This document shows, one piece after another, positions 29,355 to 38,901 of a stretch of DNA of 64,000 nucleotides (position 1 is the stretch's first letter; each line of letters opens with the position of its first letter). Where the stretch lies: the NCBI GenBank assembly GCA_016713865.1, contig JADJOG010000008.1, positions 26,958 through 90,957 of the forward strand, written 5' to 3'. Position numbers and translations under genes: made by a program. The notes beneath the pieces are model-generated. The model searched no databases and had not been told where the DNA came from. It worked only from the letters and a program-made list of their open reading frames with translations. Source of the DNA: Flavobacteriales bacterium. Lineage in GTDB: Bacteria > Bacteroidota > Bacteroidia > Flavobacteriales_F > PHOS-HE28.

Positions 29355-31980
29355 CGGTCGTTGTCGTTTGCTTCGGTTCAGGCTTGGTCGTCGCCGCTGG
29401 CAACTTCGGTGCCATCGGTATCGGTCGTGTTGTCGGGTTGATCAGGTGCTGGCGCGTCGGGTGCCGCGCTTCTTCGTCCTCCTTGAGGCCGCTATCAACC
29501 TTGGCCACCGCAGCGATCTGGTCGTTGTTGCGGAGCTCGATCAGGCGCACGCCTTGGGTAGCACGGCCCAAAACGCGCATTTCGCTCAGGTCCATTCGGA
29601 TGGTGATGCCGTTCCGCGTGATGATCATCAGCTGGTCATCGGCATGAACGTCCTTGATGGCCACGAGATTGCCGGTCTTGTCGGTGACTTGGATCGTCTT
29701 CACGCCCTTGCCGCCTCGCGAAACCATGCGGTACTCGTACTCGATCCTGCCATCCACTTCTTCAGCAATGGCCGATCGCTTGCCATAGCCATTCTCGCTA
29801 ACCACGAGCACTTGGCGCGAAGTGAGGTCGGCGCTATCCACGGCGATCATGCCGATCACCTCATTGCCTTCCGTTCCGCCTTCGAGGTTCATGCCGCGCA
29901 CGCCGCTGGCATTGCGGCCCATCGGGCGAACATCGCCTTCTTCGAAGTGAACCGCGCGGCCATCCTTGCTCGCCAGGATGATGTGGCTCTTGCCGGTAGT
30001 GAGGCGCGCTTCGAGCAATTCATCGCCCTCTCGGATGCCCACAGCGATGATGCCATTGGCACGCGGTCGGCTGTAAGCCTCGAGCGTGGTTTTCTTGATG
30101 ATGCCCTGCTTGGTGCAGAGCACGACGAAGTGATTGTTGATGTAGTCCTCGCTGCTGAGGTCCGTGACGTTCAGGTAGGCCACCACCTTGTCGTCTCCTT
30201 CAATCTGGACCAGGTTCTGGATCGCGCGGCCCTTGCTCTGGCGGTTGCCCTCGGGGATATCGAATACGCGCATCCAATAGCAACGTCCCTTCTGGGTGAA
30301 GACCAGCAGATAGTTGTGGTTGGTGGCCACGAAGAGGTGCTCGAGGAAATCCTCGTCGCGCGTGGTACTGCCGCGGCTACCCACGCCTCCCCTGCTCTGC
30401 GTGCGGAATTCGTTCAAGCTGGTGCGCTTGATATAGCCCAAGTGGCTGATGGTGACCACCACGGCCTCGTCGGCGATGAGGTCCTCGATGCGCACATCGC
30501 CGCTGGCGTGCATGATCTCCGTGCGCCGCTTGTCGCCATACTTTTCCTTCACCTCCAGGGTCTCCTCCTTGATGATCTTCATGCGAAGACCCTCGTCGGC
30601 GAGCACTTCCTTCAGGTAAGCGATGGTCTTCATCAGCTCGGCGTGCTCCTCTCGGATCTTGTCGCGCTCCAGGCCGGTGAGGCGCTGCAGGCGCATGTCG
30701 AGGATGGCGCGGGCCTGTATTTCGCTCAGGCCGAATTGCGACATCAGGCCATCGCGGGCCTCATCCGGGGTCTGACTGGCGCGGATCAAGGCGATCACCG
30801 CATCGAGGTGGTCGAGCGCGATGAGCAGTCCTTCGAGGATGTGCGCGCGCTCTTCGGCCTTGCGCAGATCGAACTTGGTGCGGCGGATGATCACATCCAT
30901 CCGGTGATCCACGAAGTGCTGGATCATTGGCTTCAGCGAGAGCAGCACCGGGCGGCCATGCACCAGTGCGATGTTGTTCACGCTGAAGGAGGTCTGCAGT
31001 TCGCTGTGTTTGAAGAGCTGGTTCAGAACCACGCTGGACATGGCGTCGCGCTTCACTTCGTACTCGAGGCGGATACCGTTGCGATCGCTGTAGTCGTTCA
31101 CGTCGCTGATGCCCTCCACGCGCTTCTCCGTCACCAATTCGGCCACGCCCTTGTGGAGCTTGTCGGCCTTGTTCACCTGGTAAGGGATCTCGGTGCAAAC
31201 GATGGTCTCGCGGCCGGTCTTCGGATCCTCCTCAACGAAAGTCTTGCCGCGCAGGATGATTCGGCCACGGCCCGTTTCGTAGGCCTCACGGATTCCCTGT
31301 GTGCCATAAATCACACCACCCGTTCGGAAGTCAGGACCCTTGATGTGTTGCATCAGGCCCTCGGTGTCGATGTCCTTGTTATCGATGTAGGCGCAGATGC
31401 CATCGCACACCTCGCTGAGGTTATGCGGCGGCATGTTGGTGGCCATGCCCACGGCGATGCCCGCCGCGCCGTTCACCAGCAGTTGCGGAATCTTGGTGGG
31501 CATCACACTGGGCTCTTCGAGGGTATCATCGAAGTTGGGGCGCATATCCACCGTCTCCTTATCCAGATCGGCGAGCACCTCTTCGGCGATCTTGCGCATG
31601 CGAGCCTCGGTGTAACGCATGGCCGCCGGCGGGTCACCATCGATGCTGCCGAAGTTCCCTTGGCCATCCACCAGCGGGTAGCGCAGGCTCCAGCTCTGGG
31701 CCATGCGCACCATGGCATCATACACGCTGCCGTCGCCGTGCGGGTGGTACTTGCCCAGCACCTCGCCCACGATACGAGCGCTCTTTTTGTATGGCCGATT
31801 GCTGAGAACGCCCAAGTCCTGCATACCATAGAGTACGCGGCGATGCACCGGCTTCAGTCCGTCGCGCACGTCGGGCAGTGCCCGGCTCACGATCACCGAC
31901 ATCGAATAATCGATGTAGGCGGTGCGCATCTCGTTCTCGATGTTGATCGGGATGATCTTCTCTCCTCCTTGCTCTGACAT
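29335..31980 (-). CDS. gyrA: DNA gyrase subunit A
   Basis: The frame has 881 codons. The catalytic tyrosine is Tyr123 in AAMRYTEARM. The GyrA box appears as SRGGKG in MVSRGGKGVKTIQ, which separates GyrA from ParC. Beta-pinwheel blades follow (ITRNGITIRMDLSEMRVLGR; TQGVRLIELRNNDQIAAVAK). With GyrB it introduces negative supercoils using ATP. The last 35 residues (RHPTRQHLINPTTRP...) look wrong; shifting frame near 29460 gives an acidic tail with APDAPAPDQPDNTTDTDG ending at 29378, the usual style for this family. The end given here follows the uncorrected frame. Confidence 0.95.
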   Translation of the reverse strand: MSEQGGEKIIPINIENEMRTAYIDYSMSVIVSRALPDVRDGLKPVHRRVLYGMQDLGVLSNRPYKKSARIVGEVLGKYHPHGDGSVYDAMVRMAQSWSLRYPLVDGQGNFGSIDGDPPAAMRYTEARMRKIAEEVLADLDKETVDMRPNFDDTLEEPSVMPTKIPQLLVNGAAGIAVGMATNMPPHNLSEVCDGICAYIDNKDIDTEGLMQHIKGPDFRTGGVIYGTQGIREAYETGRGRIILRGKTFVEEDPKTGRETIVCTEIPYQVNKADKLHKGVAELVTEKRVEGISDVNDYSDRNGIRLEYEVKRDAMSSVVLNQLFKHSELQTSFSVNNIALVHGRPVLLSLKPMIQHFVDHRMDVIIRRTKFDLRKAEERAHILEGLLIALDHLDAVIALIRASQTPDEARDGLMSQFGLSEIQARAILDMRLQRLTGLERDKIREEHAELMKTIAYLKEVLADEGLRMKIIKEETLEVKEKYGDKRRTEIMHASGDVRIEDLIADEAVVVTISHLGYIKRTSLNEFRTQSRGGVGSRGSTTRDEDFLEHLFVATNHNYLLVFTQKGRCYWMRVFDIPEGNRQSKGRAIQNLVQIEGDDKVVAYLNVTDLSSEDYINNHFVVLCTKQGIIKKTTLEAYSRPRANGIIAVGIREGDELLEARLTTGKSHIILASKDGRAVHFEEGDVRPMGRNASGVRGMNLEGGTEGNEVIGMIAVDSADLTSRQVLVVSENGYGKRSAIAEEVDGRIEYEYRMVSRGGKGVKTIQVTDKTGNLVAIKDVHADDQLMIITRNGITIRMDLSEMRVLGRATQGVRLIELRNNDQIAAVAKVDSGLKEDEEARHPTRQHLINPTTRPIPMAPKLPAATTKPEPKQTTTTDEAIDP

Positions 31981-32037
31981 GGTTCGGTGTTGGAATCGGT
32001 CCTCCGGCTCGCGCGAGGAGGGCTTTCAAAAGGCGCC

Positions 32038-32045
32038 CGAAAGTA
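32038..32045 (-). promoter_or_regulatory. Putative gyrA -7 promoter element TACTTTCG
   Basis: Minus-strand TACTTTCG fits TAnnTTTG with one change, about 58 nt upstream of the gyrA ATG. It is the only such element in the gyrA/clpC divergent spacer on this strand. Confidence 0.3.
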
Positions 32046-32228
32046 TTCCGATCAATGGATGCGGCGACCCGCACTTTTCCACAACGCCACAGAAGCCTGT
32101 GAATAATTGCAATTACTCCGATCCGGGCCACCGAAGGCCGCTCCGGTAGCTTGCCCCGCCGGGTGGGACTTACCTTGCATCCACCGTCGGAAACTGCTTC
32201 GGATCAATCAACCTTTGCTGCCATCAGC

Positions 32229-34851
32229 ATGGACGCCAAATTCACCCCTCGCGTGCGCGACGTCATCTCCTTTAGCCGGGAAGAGGCGCTTCGGCAGGCC
32301 ACAACTTCATCGGGATCGAGCACATCCTGCTCGGCCTGCTCCGCAATCAGGAGGGCAACGCCCTTCGGATCATGCTTCGCCTCGAGGTGGACCTCGACGA
32401 GTTGCGCCGCAGCGTTGAGCGCGGCATGGAGCCGCCCAGCGCCACGCGTCCCAAGGACAAGGAAAGCATCAACCTGCTGAAACAGGTTGAGAAGATGCTG
32501 AATATCACCCCTACTTGGAAGCCAAGCTCTTCAAGAGCCCGAGCATCGATACCGAGCACCTCTTGCTCAGCATTCTCAAGGACGAGGACAACCTGGCCAC
32601 CCGCACCCTCCGCAAATTCAACGTGGACTACGAGACCGTGAAGCATGAACTGGACATGATCCTGGCCGATGGCGGAACGGGATCAACCTATACGAGCAAA
32701 GGGAATAAGCTCGCCAAGCCCAACAACCCGAAAGCACAAGGCCCGCAAAGCGCCGATGACGACGACGAGGAGAGCGGCAGCTTCCAAGGCGGCGGCGGTG
32801 GCCAGCGCAAGCAAGGCGACAGCAAGAGCAAGACCCCGGTGCTCGACAACTTCGGCCGCGACCTCACCAAATTGGCCGAGGATGGCAAGCTTGATCCAAT
32901 CGTGGGCCGCGAGAAGGAGATCGAGCGCGTGAGCCAGATCCTCAGCCGTCGCAAGAAGAACAACCCCGTGCTCATCGGCGAGCCCGGCGTGGGCAAGAGC
33001 GCCATTGCCGAGGGCTTGGCGCTGCGCATCATCCAACGCAAGGTCAGCCGTGTGCTCTTCAACAAGCGCATCGTGGCCCTCGACCTCGCCAGCCTGGTTG
33101 CCGGCACCAAGTACCGCGGCCAGTTCGAGGAGCGCATGAAGGCGGTGATGAACGAGTTGGAGAACAGCCCGGATGTGATCCTCTTCATCGACGAGATACA
33201 CACTATCGTGGGCGCAGGCGGCGCTTCGGGTTCCCTCGACGCCAGCAACATGTTCAAGCCCGCCCTCGCGCGCGGCGAAATCCAATGCATCGGCGCCACC
33301 ACCTTGGATGAGTACCGACAGTACATCGAGAAGGACGGTGCCTTGGAGCGTCGCTTCCAGAAGGTTCTAGTTGAGCCCACGAGCGTCGATGAGACCATCC
33401 AGATCCTCAACAACATCAAGGAGAAATACGAGGACCACCACAACGTGAATTTCACTCCTGAGGCCATCGACGCTTGCGTGAAGCTCACGGCCCGCTACAT
33501 CACCGACCGGCACTTACCCGATAAGGCGATCGATGCCCTTGACGAGAGCGGCAGCCGTGTGCACATCAGCAACATCGTGGTGCCCAAGAGCATCCTCGAT
33601 GTGGAGCAGAAGATCGAGGACATCAAGGACGAGAAGAACAAAGTGGTGCGCAGCCAGCGCTATGAAGAGGCCGCCAAGCTGCGCGACCGCGAGCGCCAGC
33701 TGCTCGAAGAACTCGACAAGGCCAAGAAGGCTTGGGAAGAAGAGAGCAAGAGCAACCGCACCACCGTTACCGAGGACAATGTGGCCGAAGTCGTGGCCAT
33801 GATGAGCGGAATTCCCGTGACCCGCATCGCGGAGAAGGAGAGCGGCAAGCTGCGCCGCATGAAAGAGGAAATGGTGGGCAAGGTGATCGGCCAGGACGAT
33901 GCCGTTGCCAAAGTGGTGAAGGCGATCCAACGCAACCGCGCTGGCCTGAAGGATCCGAACCGGCCCATCGGCTCTTTCATTTTCCTTGGCCCCACCGGCG
34001 TGGGCAAGACCCAACTGGCGAAGGAATTGGCGCGCTACCTCTTCGATACCGATGAGGCCCTGATCCGGATCGACATGAGCGAATACATGGAGAAATTCTC
34101 CGTGAGCCGCCTGATCGGAGCGCCTCCCGGCTACGTGGGTTACGAAGAAGGCGGACAGCTCACCGAGAAGGTGCGCCGCCGCCCCTACTCCATCATCCTG
34201 CTCGACGAGATCGAGAAGGCGCACCCCGACGTGTTCAACCTGCTGCTGCAGGCGCTCGACGATGGCAAGATGACCGACAGCCTCGGCCGTCACATCGACT
34301 TCAAGAACGCCATCATCATCATGACCTCGAACATCGGCGCGCGCGACCTCAGCGAGTTCGGCAAGGGCGTGGGCTTCGGCACCACGGCCAAAGCCGATGG
34401 CCAAGAAGAGAGCAACCGCGGCGTGATCGAGAAGGCGCTCAAGAAGGCCTTCGCGCCGGAGTTCCTCAACCGCATCGACGACATCATCATCTTCAACAGC
34501 CTCAAGCGCGACGACATCCACAAGATCATCGACATCGAGCTCAACCACCTGTACAAGCGCATCGCCGAACTGGGCTACGAGGTGAAGCTCACCGACGAAG
34601 CCAAGGACTTTCTGGTGGAGAAAGGCTACGACGAGAAGTTCGGCGCCCGACCGCTGAAGCGCGCGATCCAGAAATACATCGAGGATCCGATGGCCGAGGA
34701 GATCATCAACCAAGGCATCGAGGAAGGCGACAAGATCTCCATCGGGCTCAACAAGGAGAAATCCGATGTAGCCATCAAGGTGACCAAGGGCAAGAAGAAG
34801 CTCGCCAAATGTGAAGGCGGCGAGACCAAGGAGTTGCCGCCGGCGGAGTAA
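32229..34851 (+). CDS. clpC: ATP-dependent Clp protease ATP-binding subunit ClpC, two frameshifts near the N-terminus
   Basis: The ATG at 32229 gives MDAKFTPRVRDVISFSREEA. At about 32300 the frame moves to GHNFIGIEHILLGLLRNQEG-like sequence (Clp_N repeat 1), and at about 32510 to YLEAKLFKSPSIDTEHLLLS (repeat 2). From 32515 to 34851 the protein is intact: AAA1 Walker A GEPGVGKS and FIDEIHTIVGAGG; a UvrB/C-like middle motif (QRYEEAAKLRDRERQLLEEL); AAA2 GPTGVGKTQLAKELAR, GAPPGYVGYEEGGQL and ARPLKRAIQ. About 873 residues. It unfolds proteins for ClpP. The frameshifts in a conserved chaperone are most simply sequencing errors. Confidence 0.92.
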
Positions 34852-34871
34852 CGATCAACGTACATGCTTGA

Positions 34872-34899
34872 AACGGCCCTTTCAATTGAAGGGGCCGTT
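34872..34899. terminator. Bidirectional terminator between clpC and the M3 peptidase gene
   Basis: AACGGCCC and GGGCCGTT enclose TTTCAATTGAAG, which can itself pair, giving a nearly perfect 28-nt hairpin in the gap between two convergent genes. Confidence 0.75.
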
Positions 34900-34910
34900 C
34901 ACATTATGGA

Positions 34911-37004
34911 TCACTTCAATCCCCGCTTCACCAATAATGGCTCCACAACGGGATCGCGTCCGGTGAGGTCGCGGTAGAGCTGGTCCTCGGCCTTGCTGCC
35001 GCCTTGGCTCAGCACCGAAGCGCGTAAGCGATCGCCATTGCTGCGCGTGAGGCCGCCGTTCTCAGAGAACCAGGCGAAGGCATCGGCATCCATCACCTCG
35101 CTCCAGATGTAGGCGTAGTAGTTGGCGGCATAACCGGTCCATGCATGGCTGAAGTAGCTGCTGCGGTAACGCGGTGGCACCAGCCGGCTATCGAGGCCGT
35201 GCTTCTTCAGCGCGGCTTGATCGAAGGCTTCGACATCGGTTACCAACGGCGCATCGGCGGGCAGGCTGTGCCACTCCAGATCCAGCAGCGCAGCGGCCAG
35301 GTATTCCGTGGTGGCGTAGCCCTTGGTTGAAGGTCTTCGCCTTGCGCAGCTTTTCGGCCAGCGCGGCGGGCATGGGCTCTCCGGTCCGGTAATGCTTCGC
35401 GAAGCTGCCCAGTACAAACGGATCCGCGCCCAATTCTCGTTCACCTGCGAGGGGAACTCCACGAAATCGGTGCTGGTGGCGGTGCCGCTGAACCTTGGGT
35501 ATTTCTGCTCGCTGAGCATGCCGTGCAAGCCGTGGCCGAATTCGTGGAAGAGCGTGATCACATCGTCCCAGCTGAGCAGGCAGGACAGGCCAGGCGCGGG
35601 TTTCACGTAGTTGCACACCTGCGTGATCACAGGGTGCTGGCCCAGCAGCTCGCTCTGATCCACGAAGGTGCTCATCCACGCGCCGCCGTTCTTGTTGTCG
35701 CGCGCATAGAAGTCGCCATAAACAAGGCCGATCACTGAGCCATCGGCATCGATGATGTCGAACACGCGCACATCGGGGTGATACACCGGAAGGTCCTTGC
35801 GCTCCTTGAAGCTGAGGCCGAACAATTGATTGGCAGCGAAGAAGACGCCATCGCGCAGCACGCGCTCGAAATCGAGGTAGGGCTTCAGTTCCGCTTCGTC
35901 CAGGTCGAATTCGGCCTTGCGCACCTGCTCGGCATAATAGTCCCAATCCCAGCTTTCCACTTGGAATCCCCCACCCTGCTGATCAACAATGGCCTGCAGC
36001 TTCGCTGCCTCCTTCTTCGCGTTGGCGGCTGCCGCTGGCGCGAGCATGCCCAAGAGACTCATGGCACGGTCGGGGCTCTTGGCCATCTGATCGTCCATCA
36101 CATAATGCGCCCAAGAAGGGAAGCCCAGCAAGTGGGCTTTCTGCGCGCGCAGTTGCGCCAAGCGCGCGATGATGCCTTTGTTGTCGTATGCATTGCCGCG
36201 ACTGTTGCGCGCGAGAGAGGCCTTCATGATGCGCTCACGCAAGGCACGGTCCTTCAATTCGGCGAGTGCGGGCTGCGTGGTGGTATTGCGCAGGTCGATG
36301 AGCCAACGGCCCGCTTGCCCTTTCGCTTTGGCGGCTTCTGCTGCTGCTTCAATGGCTTCGGCGCTTAGGCCTTCGAGCTGCGCGGCATCGTCAACAATCA
36401 CCGCCGATTCGCCGCGCTCCTTCAAGATGTTCTCCTCGAAGCGCGCGATCAAGGTGGCCTCCTCGGCATTCAGCGCCTTCAAGCGTTCCTTGCCATAGGC
36501 ATCGAGCAATGCGCCTGCGCGAACGAAGCGCTCGTAGTAGCGCTCGAGCAGGCGCGCATCAACGGGATCCATGGCCATGGCGGCGCGCTGCTCATGCACG
36601 GCTTTCACGCGGGCGAAGAGCCGATCATTGAGGGTGATGGCATCGTTATGCGCGGCCAGCTTGGGTGCCAGATCGTTCTTCGCGGCCTGCAGCGTGTCGT
36701 TCGTATTGCTGCCCACCAGGTTGTAGAAGGCGCTGGTGGCGCGGCCCAGATCCTGCCCGGCCCGCTCCAGTGCCACGATCGTGTTCTCGAAGGTGGGCGG
36801 TTCCTCGCTATTCGCGATGGCGTTCACTTCAATCAGGTGGCGCTTCATGCCTTCGACTATACCAGGCCTGAAGTGCTCATCCTTAATCAAGTTGAATGGC
36901 GGTGCTTGGAACGGCAGTTCGCTGGGGCGCAGGAGCGGATTGGTCATGGCGTGATCGACGGTGTTCGGTTGCTGGCAGGCGGTGCTTGCCACGGCAACCA
37001 GCAC
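34911..37004 (-). CDS. M3 family oligopeptidase (Dcp-like), lipoprotein
   Basis: 697 residues. The zinc site is LFHEFGHGLHGML, with the third ligand in DFVEFPSQVNENW; the C-terminus has the M3 signature RSSYFSHAWTGYAANYYAYIWS. The start is GTG at 37004, giving a lipoprotein signal with lipobox STAC (VAVASTACQQ). The segment at about 35330-35430 is in the wrong frame (ARIRLYWAASRSITG); the other frame gives DPFVLGSFAKHYRTGEPMPA, so two compensating indels flank it. Dcp-type enzymes remove C-terminal dipeptides from peptides in the periplasm. Confidence 0.92.
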   Translation of the reverse strand: MLVAVASTACQQPNTVDHAMTNPLLRPSELPFQAPPFNLIKDEHFRPGIVEGMKRHLIEVNAIANSEEPPTFENTIVALERAGQDLGRATSAFYNLVGSNTNDTLQAAKNDLAPKLAAHNDAITLNDRLFARVKAVHEQRAAMAMDPVDARLLERYYERFVRAGALLDAYGKERLKALNAEEATLIARFEENILKERGESAVIVDDAAQLEGLSAEAIEAAAEAAKAKGQAGRWLIDLRNTTTQPALAELKDRALRERIMKASLARNSRGNAYDNKGIIARLAQLRAQKAHLLGFPSWAHYVMDDQMAKSPDRAMSLLGMLAPAAAANAKKEAAKLQAIVDQQGGGFQVESWDWDYYAEQVRKAEFDLDEAELKPYLDFERVLRDGVFFAANQLFGLSFKERKDLPVYHPDVRVFDIIDADGSVIGLVYGDFYARDNKNGGAWMSTFVDQSELLGQHPVITQVCNYVKPAPGLSCLLSWDDVITLFHEFGHGLHGMLSEQKYPRFSGTATSTDFVEFPSQVNENWARIRLYWAASRSITGPESPCPPRWPKSCARRRPSTKGYATTEYLAAALLDLEWHSLPADAPLVTDVEAFDQAALKKHGLDSRLVPPRYRSSYFSHAWTGYAANYYAYIWSEVMDADAFAWFSENGGLTRSNGDRLRASVLSQGGSKAEDQLYRDLTGRDPVVEPLLVKRGLK

Positions 37005-37061
37005 GAGGGCTTTTCTCGTTCCGGGCGCGAATATGGCGCGGGCATCCTACAAGCGCACGGC

Positions 37062-37069
37062 TAAGTTTG
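37062..37069 (+). promoter_or_regulatory. Putative rarA -7 promoter element TAAGTTTG
   Basis: An exact TAnnTTTG match whose last base is 15 nt before the rarA ATG at 37085. Confidence 0.45.
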
Positions 37070-37084
37070 GCGGCCCGCAGAATC

Positions 37085-38362
37085 ATGGAAGAGCACGCCC
37101 CTTTGGCCGAACGCATGCGGCCCCGCACCTTGGATGATGTGGTGGGCCAGCAGCACCTCGTGGGCCCCGAAGGCATTCTGCGCAAGGCCTTGGCTGGCGG
37201 CATGCTCCCGAGCATGATCCTCTGGGGGCCGCCCGGCGTGGGAAAAACCACGCTTGCCCGCTTGATCGCGGAGCAGCTGAAACGCCCCTTCCATACGCTG
37301 AGCGCGATCAGCAGCGGCGTGAAGGATGTGCGCGAAGTGATCGAGAAGGCCGGTGGTGGGGGACTTTTCGGGCGAAGCGCGGTGCTCTTCATCGACGAGA
37401 TCCACCGCTTCAGCAAAGCGCAGCAGGATTCGCTCCTGGGCGCCGTGGAGAAAGGAACCATCACGCTCATCGGCGCCACCACCGAGAACCCGAGCTTCGA
37501 GGTGATCGGCGCATTGCTCTCGCGCTGTCAGGTATATGTGCTGGAATCGTTGGGAGCCGAGGAGTTGATCGCGCTGTTGCATAGGGCCATGGAGCGCGAC
37601 GAGGCATTGAAGCAGCGCCGCATCGACCTGCGCGAGACGGATGCGCTGCTGCGCGCCAGCGGCGGCGATGCGCGGCGCTTGCTGAACACTTTTGAGCTGT
37701 GCGTGAAATCGGTGCAGGGCGATGCGGTGATCACCGATGCGCTTGTGCATGAGGTGGCTCGCACCAGCGCCCGCTACGACAAGCAAGGCGAGCAGCACTA
37801 CGACATCGTGAGCGCCTTTATCAAGAGCCTGCGCGGCAGCGACCCGCACGCAGCGGTGTACTGGCTGGCGCGTATGGTGGAGGGTGGCGAGGACCCATTG
37901 TTCATCGCGCGGCGCATGGTGATCCTGGCCAGCGAGGACATCGGCAATGCGAATCCCAACGCGCTGCTGATGGCCACCACCACCATGCAAGCGGTGCAGA
38001 TGATCGGCTGGCCCGAGGGCCGCATCATCCTCAGCCAATGCGCGGTTTATCTGGCGTGCTCAGCGAAGAGCAACGCGAGCTATGTCGCCATCGGCAAAGC
38101 CCAGGAATTGGTGAAGCGCACCGGCGACCTGCCCGTTCCGCTGCACCTGCGCAACGCCCCCACCAGACTAATGAAGGATCTCGGCTATGGCGCCGAGTAT
38201 CATTACAGCCACGAGGGCAAGGGCAACTTCATCGCACAGGATTTCCTGCCGGAAGCCATTGCGGGAACATCACTGTACCAACCCGGCGACAATGCGAAGG
38301 AGCGCGAATACGCTGCGATGCTGCAGCGGCTCTGGGGCGACCGGTACACGGCCAAGGGGTGA
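37085..38362 (+). CDS. rarA: Replication-associated recombination protein A (RarA/MgsA)
   Basis: A complete protein of 425 residues. The N-terminus is typical (PLAERMRPRTLDDVVGQQHL). Walker A is LWGPPGVGKTTLARL, Walker B is VLFIDEIHRFSKAQQDSLL, and sensor I is IGATTENPSFEV. The family C-terminus has EDIGNANPNALLMA and LHLRNAPTRLMKDLGYG. It is an AAA+ clamp-loader-like ATPase that acts at stalled replication forks. It is convergent with the next gene, with only 8 nt between the stops. Confidence 0.96.
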   Translation: MEEHAPLAERMRPRTLDDVVGQQHLVGPEGILRKALAGGMLPSMILWGPPGVGKTTLARLIAEQLKRPFHTLSAISSGVKDVREVIEKAGGGGLFGRSAVLFIDEIHRFSKAQQDSLLGAVEKGTITLIGATTENPSFEVIGALLSRCQVYVLESLGAEELIALLHRAMERDEALKQRRIDLRETDALLRASGGDARRLLNTFELCVKSVQGDAVITDALVHEVARTSARYDKQGEQHYDIVSAFIKSLRGSDPHAAVYWLARMVEGGEDPLFIARRMVILASEDIGNANPNALLMATTTMQAVQMIGWPEGRIILSQCAVYLACSAKSNASYVAIGKAQELVKRTGDLPVPLHLRNAPTRLMKDLGYGAEYHYSHEGKGNFIAQDFLPEAIAGTSLYQPGDNAKEREYAAMLQRLWGDRYTAKG

Positions 38363-38370
38363 ACTTGGGG

Positions 38371-38817
38371 TCAGTTCGCGCGCTCCTGTTCCATGAAGCG
38401 CTTGTGCATATCGAAGATGATCCCAAGGCTCACCATGAGACCGCCAACGGCCTGCTCCACCATCTGCCAGAGCGCATCAACCACCACATGCACGGCACCG
38501 CTCTTCGCGAAGCTCATGCCCAGTACGAAGATCACGAGGTAAACGAAGAAGCCTACCACTGCGGCCATGAGCATGCTCACGAAGGGAAAGGCGCCCTTGA
38601 GCGATACCCATTCATACTGGATCGCTTTGTGAACGCCAATGGTGAGCCCGAGACCAAGGACCAGGTACACCACCGCCGCCAGGATGAAATAAAGCGTCAT
38701 CGGGATCCGCAGGTCCGCCAGATCGTTCAGGATCAAACCGTGCCACACGTACGACAGGCCATACATCACCGAACTGCTGAGCAGCCAAGGGAACAGTATG
38801 TGACGTCTAAGCGGCAT
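38371..38817 (-). CDS. Hypothetical membrane protein with about four helices
   Basis: 148 residues from MPLRRHILFPWLLSSSVMYG (ATG at 38817; an in-frame ATG at 38829 also exists). Hydrophobic helices are at about 8-28, 40-65 (YFILAAVVYLVLGLGLTIGV), 78-105 (MLMAAVVGFFVYLVIFVLGM) and 115-135. I do not recognise a family. It is divergent from the lipoprotein gene at 38902. Confidence 0.6.
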   Translation of the reverse strand: MPLRRHILFPWLLSSSVMYGLSYVWHGLILNDLADLRIPMTLYFILAAVVYLVLGLGLTIGVHKAIQYEWVSLKGAFPFVSMLMAAVVGFFVYLVIFVLGMSFAKSGAVHVVVDALWQMVEQAVGGLMVSLGIIFDMHKRFMEQERAN

Positions 38818-38901
38818 GCGCGGATCCACCTTGCAATTTTACGGTCAACGCGGCCAGTTCGCACCGGACTTGGTGCACTGCTCCTACATTGCCTCCAACT
38901 C

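Noticed and set aside
29269..31977. Plus-strand frame of about 900 codons across gyrA
   Set aside because: It mirrors gyrA exactly on the other strand and its translation is His/Ala/Leu-rich noise; gyrA is certain.
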